A DNA stretch of 18,038 nucleotides from the NCBI GenBank assembly GCA_036244855.1, contig BQKZ01000518.1, forward strand, positions 53,631-71,668, given 5' to 3'. The notes beneath the pieces were generated by a model. It worked only from the letters and a program-made list of their open reading frames with translations. It searched no databases and was not told where the DNA came from. Shown here one piece after another: positions 8,813 to 16,688 of the stretch. Source of the DNA: Temnopleurus reevesii (lineage: Eukaryota; Echinodermata; Echinoidea; Temnopleuroida; Temnopleuridae). The stretch's first letter is position 1, and every line of letters starts with the position of its first letter. A program made the translations under genes and the position numbers.

Positions 8813-9396
8813 TAAGGGGGCATTTCTATAAAGTAGTGATCAATTCTCCCCATCGACTATTGATATGTGGAGCCGCGACGGTCGCTTCTGTTTCCAGTTC
8901 TGCTCACGTGTATTTGTATGGAACTTTGTTACGTTAACTCCATATCTTCGTTTTAAATGCTCATAAATGTATTTTTTCAGCTGAAATTTATTTTTCTTCA
9001 CAAGTTACGTTTTCTTGTATTATGGAGTTTTTCTGTGAGGCAGCAGAGTGCACATTGGACAACGCGAAAAAGGAGAAAATTGAAAAATATCCATCCCCAT
9101 GGGTGAGAGCTGTGACCTGTGCGTGTATCACATGTACCGGGAGTATGCTTCCCGGCTCCAGAGGCTCGATACTGGAGCTATCGAACGATCACTTGGTATC
9201 GCCTATAGTCGGTGGGGAGAATTACTAGTTGCAGTTTATCGACAAGCACCAATCAAAACTACACTGTTTCATGCACGTCTTGTCAAAAGCACAGACAGTG
9301 CAGGAATGAAAATGCATATTCCAATTCAAAACTGATTTGCAGTTGATTTGCAATCAATTGCAACTTTGTAGCAACAAATCCCACTTTTTTTTAGGT
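8813..9396. mobile_element. Longer relative of the 'ctaaggggg' inverted-repeat element
   Basis: The left end 'ctaagggggcatttctataa' pairs imperfectly with the right end (reversed 'gtgggatttgttgctacaaa'). A second inverted pair is internal: 'aattctccccatcgactat' at 8842-8860 and its reverse complement at 9205-9223 (one mismatch). The right ~165 bp are an inverted copy of the element at 8549-8731. The centre carries a 68-codon open frame that is not recognised. Confidence 0.6.
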
Positions 9397-9488
9397 CTTT
9401 TAAACATCACTGCAGATAGTCTCTTCTCCTTCTGCCGTGAGGAACCCATGAGGGAATTGTTTCAAAGTTTAGAACTTGAAAGAGTTAA

Positions 9489-9900
9489 CCCTTTCCAGGA
9501 CGATAGAACACATTTTGTGTTTTGGTCCAATAACTTTTGATGAAGTGCTCTAAAAATATTCCTGATGTATGAGCAGAAAGAGAAAAAAAATCTACACTAT
9601 ATCTGACCATTTTTATTCAATCCCCATTTGTTGCTGGATGCAGAGAATTTTTGTAATGAAAATAATCACTAAAATATAAATTCTTCAATTGGCAACGCAG
9701 AAATCACTTGAAAATCACCATATTCCGTGACAATTGGCAACTTTTAACTTCTTAACTCGCTGTCTGAAAAAGAAGATTTCATATGGCAACATAATTTTCA
9801 ATAGAAACATTCTAAAAAGAGAATTTAAAATATTAGTGTTGCCAATTCGGGAAGGAATAGTGATTGAATTTGTTGTAAAATAATTCCTGTCCTGAATGGG
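9489..9900. mobile_element. TTAA-flanked miniature element (piggyBac-like)
   Basis: TTAA stands on each side (9485-9488 and 9901-9904). The ends are 'ccctttccaggac' and, reversed, 'cccattcaggac'. TTAA target sites with ends starting CCC are the hallmark of piggyBac-type elements. No transposase is present, so it would be non-autonomous. Confidence 0.68.
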
Positions 9901-10007
9901 TTAATGAGAAGATTGTGTGTAGAGAAACTCAGGTCATTGAGTTATTCACCAACCTGACGTTGTATGGACAATCATATATAGTGCCTAGTTATATCTGTTG
10001 TCCCTAT

Positions 10008-10245
10008 GCACTCTACAATGGAGCATAATCACCCTGGCTTTAGCAGTGCAGCTATACATGTAAGTAGCAGGCTGCATTTCAAGGGAATATTCCTGCCAGG
10101 TACCTACATTCACCTCACCTGGGTAATGTGCAGTACAGTCTCGATAAATTTCTTGCTGAAGGAGATTAATATCATGGGTGGGAATCGAACCTGCGACCCT
10201 GTAGTTGAAAGGTGAGAGTATGAACCACTACACAAAGACACTTCA
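10008..10245 (-). mobile_element. tRNA-derived SINE abutting the exon 2 array
   Basis: The minus-strand SINE has 'gggaatcgaacc' (B box on the reverse strand), the 'ctcacctgggtaatgtgcag' body and the 'ctggctttagcagtgcagc' 3' body. Its head ends where the 175 bp exon 2 array begins, so the insertion may have trimmed the first unit. Confidence 0.8.
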
Positions 10246-11138
10246 TTCTAATATCATATCTTCCACTCTTTACAAGCAGCCTCAAACTTCTCCCTAGAAG
10301 AAGTGAACTGTATAGACACACTCTTGAGCTTCTACTTTATTAAGGATCGTTCAATTGTGTGTGGAAAAACAAATAGGTAGAAAAGTAATTCTCCAACCTC
10401 AACTTCGTATGGACACACGCAGGTGCATGATATCATACCTTCCACTCTTGACAAGCAAACTCAAACTTCTCCCTAGAACTAATGAACCGTATAAACACAC
10501 CCGTGAGCATCTTGTAATTAAGGTTCGTTCAACGGTGTGTGGATAAACTTGGGTAATAAAGTTATTCTCAAACCTTACTTCGTATAGACACACTCAAGTG
10601 CATGATATCATACCTTCCACTCTTGACAAGCGGCCTCAAACTTCTCCCTAGAACTAATGAGCTGTATAGACACACCCATAAGCTTCCGCTCATTAAGATG
10701 TGTTCAACTGTGTGTGGATAAACTTAGGTAGTAAAGTTATTCTCCAACCTGACTTTGTATGGACACACTCAAGTGCACAATATCATACCTTCCACTCTTG
10801 ACAAGTGGCCTCAAACTTCTCCCTAAAAGTAGAGAGCTGTATAGACACACCCATAAGCTTCTGCTCATTAAGATGTGTTCAACTGTGTGTGGATAAGTTC
10901 AGGTAATAAAGTTATTCTAAAACCTGACTTTGTATGGACACACTCAAGTGCATAATATCATCCCTTCCACTCTAGACAAGCGGCCTCAAACTTCTCCCTG
11001 GAAGTAGTGAACTGTATAGACACACCCATAAGCTTCCGCTCATTAAGATTTGTTCAACTGTGTGTGGATAAACTTAGGTAGTAGAGTTATTCTCCAACCT
11101 AACTTCGTATAGACATACTCAAATGCATGATACCATAC
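10245..11138 (-). repeat. Exon 2 donor-edge tandem array, 175 bp unit, five partial copies
   Basis: The exon/intron junction equivalents fall at 10260, 10439, 10614, 10789 and 10964, followed by the real donor boundary at 11139. The spacing is 179 and then 175 bp four times. Each unit holds about 85 bp from the 3' end of exon 2 and about 90 bp of the following intron ('caactgtgtgtggataaac' is recognisable in each). The donor GT survives in the copies at 10439, 10614 and 10789 and is mutated at 10260 and 10964. None has an acceptor. Confidence 0.88.
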
Positions 11139-11319
11139 CTCCCATTCTTGACAAGCAGCCTCAAACTTTTCCCTGGAAGTAGTGAGCTGTATAGACACAC
11201 TTGTGAGCTTCTCAAGGTAGCCCATGGAAGGCGGACGATAGAGAGTTGGTATAGACGCATCCCACAGGATTACACGACCGGGGTGGGGCCTAACGGTGGC
11301 TGCTATGTCAAACCTGGAA
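11139..11319 (-). CDS. Exon 2: C-terminal strand pair of the first P4H-like domain
   Basis: The acceptor 'tactttag|TTCC' and donor 'GGGAG|gtatgg' bound 181 bp. One base completes codon 206 as Gly; the rest encodes residues 207-266. The segment 'HPGRVILWDASIPTLYRPPS' matches the last core strands of prolyl-4-hydroxylases. In active enzymes of this fold, a histidine follows 'IP' and binds iron; here it is threonine. A charged tail ending 'FEAACQEWE' closes the domain. This is the only copy of exon 2 with both splice sites. Its 3' half and donor head a 175 bp tandem array that fills the adjacent intron, and 5' fragments of the exon occur at 13577-13698 and 13955-14093. Confidence 0.84.
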
Positions 11320-11849
11320 CTAAAGTATTAAGTACGGAACAATTAATGCTGAGATTATAAGAAAATTGTTCAAATTAATCCTAAACTAGATGAATCCTCG
11401 GCAACAGCTTGTAAGAAAATTTTTCAAACTAATCCTAAACTAGATGAATCCTCGGCCGCACACGATCGAAATTTATGCCTCCGCCATCACGCAATCAGAA
11501 AGATATGTACGGCTTGTTCCATGCCATCAGAACTTAAAGTGGAATACACTTGGGATCGTTAATAAAGGCTTATTATATATGAGTATGGTCCTGGATGTGT
11601 ATTTAACACTTTGGGATTCATTTCAGTTCATAAAAATATCATTAAAATCAGAAAAATTAAATTTTCTGATTTACCCCCCACGTAGTTCATTGCGTGGGGT
11701 CGTTTCCTAGAGCGAGTGCACCCTTTTGGTTGTGACGTCATGATATAGCTTCCATCGATTTGACCAGCTGTTTTATGTACGCTTGTACACTAAAATCCAT
11801 GTTTTTTAAACTGAGATATTTAGACTATTTCAAACTAATTTGTCAAAGA

Positions 11850-12512
11850 AACAGTACGAGGATATAATAAATGTAAAACAAAGGATAAATAAAGGATAGA
11901 CATTAATGCGGATAGAATAAACGAAAAATAAAGAATAACAAAAGGATAGACGGAAACTGAGGAAAGAATAAACGATAAACAAAGAATAAGAGCAGGATAG
12001 ACAGAAAATGAGGATAGAATAAATGAAAAACAAAGGATAACAAAAAGGATATACATTAATGTGGATAGAATAAACGAAAAACAAAGAATAACAAAATGAT
12101 AGACGGAAAATGAAGATAGAATAAGCGATAAACAAAGAATTACATAAGGATAGACAGAAAATGAGGATAGAACATATGAAAAACAGAGAATATCAAAAGG
12201 ATAGACGGAAAATGAAGAAAGAATAAACGATAAACAAAGAATAAGAGCAGGATAGACAGAAAATGAGGAAAGAATAAACGAAAAACAAAGGATAACAAAA
12301 GGATAGACATTAATGCGGATAGAATAAACGAAAAACGAAAAATAACAAAAGGATAGACGGAAAATGAGGATAGAATAAGCAATAAACAAAGAATGACATA
12401 GGAATAAACAGAAAATGATGATAGAATAAGTGAAAAACAAAGAATAACATAAGAATAAACAGAAAATGGTGATCATGGTGATAGAATAAGTGAAAAACAA
12501 AGAATAACATAA
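11850..12512. repeat. Minisatellite, ~52 bp unit, about 12 units
   Basis: Units such as 'aaaggatagacggaaaatga' and 'ggatagaataaacgaaaaac' recur about every 50-52 bp with variants (for example 'gacattaatgcgg' in place of 'gacggaaaatgagg'). The period is close to a multiple of three, which leaves long open frames on the minus strand that look like low-complexity Phe/Ser/Tyr/Leu repeats. I regard these as by-products. Confidence 0.85.
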
Positions 12513-12659
12513 ATTCATCCAAGATTTGATTCAGAAACTACATCGATTTCATTCAGAAACTACATCGAGACGCGTTTATGTATTGTGCAGTCAATTTACA
12601 ATGCTACTTGATGACGTAGTTGCGCAGTAGCGTAAGTTCACAAACGTTCTGCGCATCTC

Positions 12660-13163
12660 ATCCAGGGGGTGATTATTAAAAGACTAATTAGTGGTTTATT
12701 GCGTACAAATTTCTCTCCATAGTGAAACAAATGGTATGCTGAATTAGGCCCCAACGTCCATAATGATACCAAATTTTAGGGTATTTAATATCAAGTTTGT
12801 TCTACTTTAAAAACATTTTAAATATTTTGGGCACTGCGACCTTTGACCCCATGATCCCAAAATCTCATCAGTTCTTCCTCACATGCTTATACATAATGAG
12901 CTACATTGTAAGTTAAAAAGAAATTGGTTCAATTAAACTGAAGTTACAACAATAATGAGCTTTATCGGGTGATTTTGTACAAGTCTTTTTGCCCTGTGAC
13001 CTTTGACCTTTGACCCACTGAACCCAAAATCTAGACAGTTCATCCTCACATTATTACACATACTTGAGCCAAGTTTGGTCAAAATCTGTACAGCAAGCAC
13101 GGACGGACGGACAATTTGAAAACATAATGCCTCTGGCACCACCTTACTGTGGCGGAGGCATAA
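12660..13163 (+). repeat. Dispersed repeat with two 'gacctttgacc' sub-repeats and a terminal hairpin
   Basis: Two related ~160 bp halves each contain 'gacctttgaccc' followed by 'cccaaaatct' and 'cagttc.tcctcaca'. The right end has 'acggacggac', then 'atgcctc' and 'gaggcat' that can pair across 21 bases. This right-end motif occurs widely in marine invertebrate genomes by my recollection; no family name is asserted. Confidence 0.55.
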
Positions 13164-13440
13164 AAAGTAAAAGTTCATCTGGTATGCTAGTTTCACAATA
13201 TACAATTACTTTATAAATATCTTCTTCTACTGAATGAACGAGAAGGGTTCACACCAAGGCGGCGTTTCACCAAGTTATGAAAGACTTATAGGGCAACTTT
13301 ACACACGACTGGAATTAGTTCTTGTGCTGAGTGATTGAGTATCTTATGTGCATAACAATCATTAAGGTAGTCCAATCTTTCTTAAAGTCGTGCATAACTT
13401 TAAGAACAATTTGGTGACACACCGCCCCACTCATTCTTAC
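13163..13440. other. Intron 1 segment duplicated at 14243-14523
   Basis: There is no gene here. The sequence ('tttataaatatcttcttct', 'ggttcacaccaaggcgg', 'agtcgtgcataactttaag') matches 14243-14523 with scattered differences and continues into the exon 1 copy. Confidence 0.8.
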
Positions 13441-13575
13441 CCTCTTGTTTTGTTCTGTACTGCTGGAATGTAGAAGGACATGTCACCGTAATCATCATTC
13501 CGCCAATCAGAAACAAGGAAGATTCGCAGAGCAAATTCTCTCGTATAAGACAACGGCACCACCGCAATGGGAGTC
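13441..13575 (-). pseudogene. 3' part of exon 1, second copy, cut at an N
   Basis: The copy corresponds to 14524-14658 and encodes 'LRIFLVSDWRNDDYGDMSFY' and the surrounding residues, ending 'NKTRG' instead of 'NKTNG', with an intact 'gtaag' donor. It stops at the N at 13576. The intron beyond it (13163-13440) also matches 14243-14523. Confidence 0.8.
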
Positions 13576-13576
13576 N

Positions 13577-13698
13577 CACTTGTGAGCTTCTCAAGGTAGC
13601 CCATGGATGGCGGACGATAGAGAGTTGGTATAGACGCATCCCACAGGATTACACGACCGGGGTGGGGCCTAACAGTGGCTGCTATGTCAAACTTGGAA
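13577..13698 (-). pseudogene. 5' part of exon 2, second copy, cut at an N
   Basis: The acceptor 'cttatag|TTCC' is followed by an open frame equal to exon 2 through 'MGYLEKLTS', ending at the N at 13576. In transcription order this exon 2 start runs straight into exon 1 sequence across the N, which is not collinear with any plausible transcript. Confidence 0.8.
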
Positions 13699-13954
13699 CT
13701 ATAAGAGAACAATGATACATTGTGATTATAAGAAACTGGTCCAAATTAACACTACGAAGTAGCACAAAACTATGGATGAGCTTGAACTCAATTATGGGCA
13801 ATGTTATTTCTGAGGACAAATTATGATTCTCAGATTTGACGTCAGCGATGACGATGAAATACAGCATTTACATGCAGCGCATATCTGTTGAAGATATTAC
13901 TCCCCTATTAAAAGAAGTCAGCATTTAAAATCACCACCCAAACATAAATGAGCT

Positions 13955-14093
13955 GGTGAGTTGTATAGACACACTCGTGAGCTTCTGGAGGTAGCCCATG
14001 GATGGAGAACGATAGAGAGTTGGTATAGACGCATCCCACAGGATTACACGACCGGGGTGGGGCCTAACGGTGGCTGCTATGTCAAATCTGGAA
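13955..14093 (-). pseudogene. 5' fragment of exon 2 with acceptor, inside intron 1
   Basis: The acceptor 'aatttag|TTCC' is followed by an open frame with 'GRVILWDASIPTLYRSPS' and 'YLQKLTSVSIQL', then the homology stops before the donor region. It lies upstream of the exon 2 start at 13698 in the same contig, so it is a within-contig tandem copy of the acceptor edge. Confidence 0.78.
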
Positions 14094-14523
14094 CTAAATT
14101 ATTTAGTAAAGTACGGTTAATGCTGAGCTTGTATTGTGAAATTATGTAAAAAAAATTATTTTAACTAATCCTAAAAGTAATTAATGCTGAGCAACAGTAC
14201 TATTACATGTATTAAGATTGTAAAAACTAACCCTAATCCTAAAAAGTAAAAGTTAACCTACAGAATGCTAGTTTCACAATACAATAACTTTATAAATATC
14301 TTCTTCTGCTGAATGAAAGTAAAGGGTTCACACCAAGGCGGTGTTTCACCAAATTATGAAAGACTTAAAGAGTGACTTTACGCACGACTGGAATCAGTTC
14401 TTGTGCTGAGTGATCGAGTATCTTTTAAATGTGCATTACAATCATTAAGGTAGTCCAGTCTTTCTTAAAGTCGTGCATAACTTTAAGAAGAATTTGGTTA
14501 CACACCGCCCAGTTCATTCTTAC

Positions 14524-15140
14524 CCGTTTGTTTTGTTCTGTACTGCTGGGATGTAGAAGGACATGTCACCGTAATCATCATTCCGCCAATCAGAAACAAG
14601 GAAGATTCGCAGAGCAAATTCTCTCGTATAAGACAACGGCACCACCGCAATGGGAGCCACATTGTCCCCACGCTGCAGCACTTCCGCACGGAAAAGATAC
14701 GGATAGAGGTCAGAATTGGATGCGTTTGTTGCAAAGTTTACAGCTTCCTTGAGCTTCGTCCATGTGTTTGTTTGCGAGAACCACGCGGGATCCATTTTCC
14801 CGACCCACGGAAGGTCAGGCGCCGTGGAATCCCCGCAACCCTTCACCTCGTCTCCTTCCTCGTGTCTTGCAAAGCAGCTCTGGGATTCGCGATCTCGATC
14901 CACGACCTCCCATCGTATACCGTTTATGACGTACTTTCTGAGCGACAAGAAGGTATCTTTGGACAGCAAGGAATCAAAGGCAACGATCAAGCGGTTCTCT
15001 GGGCCGAGCGATCGCTGTAGAACAACATGTTTTGCAAGCTCATCGGCAGATGTCGTCTGGCAGTACAGGACCGTCAGTGAAATACAGAAAGTCATTATTT
15101 TCATAGCAATGAAGGACATCGAACTTCTCCAAGCTACCAT
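14524..15140 (-). CDS. Exon 1: signal peptide and first, degenerate P4H-like domain
   Basis: This exon encodes residues 1-205 plus two bases of codon 206. The start ATG at 15140 sits in 'aaccatgg', a good eukaryotic start context; in-frame ATGs at residues 8 and 13 are alternatives. A hydrophobic stretch (about residues 15-27, 'IMTFCISLTVLY') followed by 'TTSA' looks like a signal peptide, so the product probably enters the ER. Domain landmarks are 'LIVAFDSLLS' (51-60), 'LPWVGKMDPAWF' (110-121), 'YPYLF' (146-150), 'RGDN' (157-160) and 'WRNDDYGDMSFY' (185-196). In an active P4H domain, HxD would fall just after 'RGDN'; here the region reads 'APIAVVP', with no His or Asp. Sequons are present at N139 and N202. 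The donor is 'ACGG|gtaag'. A polypyrimidine-AG about 30 bases upstream of the ATG could mark a 5'UTR intron, but that is uncertain. Confidence 0.85.
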
Positions 15141-15231
15141 GGTTACGTGCCCTGTACTGTGATAAATACCTGTATTTAAAAAAATGAAAATTTAAATAGG
15201 TGGGTTTGAATTGCAATGTAATCCCCTTGCA

Positions 15232-15249
15232 CCCCCCCCCCCCCCCCCC
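15232..15249 (+). repeat. Poly-C tract, 18 bases
   Basis: An uninterrupted run of C lies about 90 bp upstream of the exon 1 start codon. Its length is likely to vary between alleles and reads. Confidence 0.9.
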
Positions 15250-16687
15250 TCCCATCTTCAAATCACTATCACAGTCCAAAATCAATTTTGTTTCTAATCT
15301 AAAGAATAAAACGTTCATAACAATTTTTAAAATATCATTGGGGCGGAGATGTAGGACAAAAATGGGGTTCTGACAACTAAACCTAACAGAGCAAGATTAC
15401 ATAGCAATGGAAAATGCTCATTCCTCATTCATCACAGGTCCAAGTTATTCCAGATCCGATGAAAAATAATATAGGAATTATATTCTTCAGAGAATATAGA
15501 TCATTCTGGAAATAATAGTCACAAGAAGTTGACAAAAACACAAATTTACTGGGCCAGGGCCGGGGTATTATCTATCCACACTATGCTGCACAGAACACTT
15601 AGAAACACCTAGTATTAAGCGCTATATAATATTATCGTTATTATTGACTCTTTAATAGACCATCTTGATGACCCCGGTTTCAATCCCACTGCTGCCACCA
15701 GTGTAAAATAGAATAGAACATGATGACAATTGAAATTGAAAAATTGAAGATCATACTCTACGGCTCAAACATTACAATCTTAGAATTATTTCAGACCATA
15801 AATTCAATAAATTCCGATCCCGAAATTGAATTAACGGATACTATAGTACCTCAATTAATGAGGCCGTTACGTTCCAGCTGCCAAGGGCATGGGCACAGCG
15901 GCGCTTGACTCGATCAGCCCCCGAGACTTACCCGGTAGTAAATGTAAACAGTCTCGTCGAAAGGAGCAGCTGTTCTGAAGGTCTACTTTCTCGGCTCGAA
16001 TTGATATTCTCAGCGTGTCAGATCAGACATCTTTTCCCCATCAAATGAATATCAACAGCTCTCAGAAATCCTCTACTAGCTTTCCGCTTTGGCCAACTCA
16101 AATGTTTTACACAAACTGACAGAAAAAGAGAAAAAAAAACTGGAGAGAATCTCTCATGCATGACTGCACGTACCGTACGTGTACTTTATAAATGCTGCGT
16201 CAAACAGGCAAAAAGTAAACGAAAAAAAAACATTCAAACACCTCCAAACCGCCCGCCCCCTCCCCCTCGGTATTTTGGATGCAATATGTGGTCAGACCGC
16301 TCTTTTCTTAGTAAGTTGATCCATCCTAGGCCATGCATATACACACAAAAAAAGTTTAAATTTGTACCTGAAAGGGTGCAACAAGGGGATAATCTTACAG
16401 GGGTAATTTTTTGAAGGTGCAATATTTTAGAAAATACATCCATTGGAAAAAAAAAAAAACTCCTGCCATAAGGAATCGGTTCTTTCCAAATCAGGCGATT
16501 TACTGACTAAGCTGTGCATCCGCTTTTATTAAGCGAAAGACATTTGAACATAAAAAATGTTATTAACCACGAATATTTTTGACATAAAAAAATAGTAACC
16601 CTTTTAGTATATAAGCCTACGAAGTACATGTTTAATAAATGTGCATTATTAGGCCTATCGGTAGAAGTTGCATCAGTTTATAGCCCA
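15250..16687. other. Region upstream of exon 1: no gene recognised
   Basis: Apart from a SINE tail at 15580-15645, I see no coding exon, clear TATA box or initiator. A 5'UTR exon or promoter of the gene would be expected here but cannot be pinned down from sequence alone. The stretch ends at the N at 16688. Confidence 0.5.
15580..15645 (+). mobile_element. SINE tail fragment
   Basis: 'ctgcacagaacacttagaaa' and 'attaagcgctatataa' followed by an AT-rich tail match the 3' end of the SINE at 16-293. The head and body are absent. Confidence 0.68.
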
Positions 16688-16688
16688 N

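Larger units (their letters stand above)
11473..13163. mobile_element. 1.7 kb insertion in intron 1 bounded by 14 bp inverted repeats
   Basis: 'ttatgcctccgcca' at 11473-11486 is the exact reverse complement of 13150-13163. The shorter form of this intron (14094-14523) lacks the intervening block: sequence matching 14243 onward resumes right at 13163. Inside are a minisatellite (11850-12512) and a two-part direct repeat around 12840 and 13000 with 'gacctttgacc'. No transposase frame is seen. No clear target duplication is visible, so its status as a single transposon is inference. Confidence 0.55.
678..15140 (-). other. Six-exon gene span: secreted double-domain prolyl-4-hydroxylase-like protein (3' end outside window)
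   Basis: The span joins six minus-strand exons whose phases fit without adjustment: exon 1 ends with two bases, exon 2 supplies one; exon 2 ends in phase 0 and exon 3 starts in phase 0; exon 3 leaves two bases and exon 4 supplies one; exons 4, 5 and 6 meet in phase 0; exon 6 leaves one base. The joined product is about 471 residues: signal peptide, a first dioxygenase-fold domain (about 50-266), then a second one (about 307 onward) that repeats its layout. Shared landmarks are a 'FDSLLS'/'YDGVFS' opening, a 'GD' turn, 'DDYGD'/'GDYGE', and 'GRVILWD'/'GRVVIFD'. The final exon, with the expected distal histidine of domain 2, is not in the window. The family (P4Hc/2OG-Fe(II) oxygenase) is inferred by motif; the exact substrate and gene name are unknown. 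Confidence 0.82.

Noticed and set aside
10260..11139. CRISPR-like array from the regular 175 bp spacing
   Set aside because: Both exon and intron parts of the unit repeat, there are no unique spacers, and the setting is a eukaryotic intron.
11683..11701. 'cccacg...cgtggg' hairpin as a regulatory stem-loop
   Set aside because: The stem is only about 7 bp, it does not match the histone or iron-response stem-loop, and it sits in an inserted repeat.
11835..12518. 227-codon minus-strand open frame with Phe/Ser/Tyr/Leu repeats
   Set aside because: It lies wholly inside the ~52 bp minisatellite; several frames are open at once and the residue pattern just mirrors the unit.
14716..15162. 148-codon plus-strand frame opposite exon 1
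   Set aside because: It is a shadow of the coding minus strand; exon 1 has the signal peptide, domain motifs and splice site.
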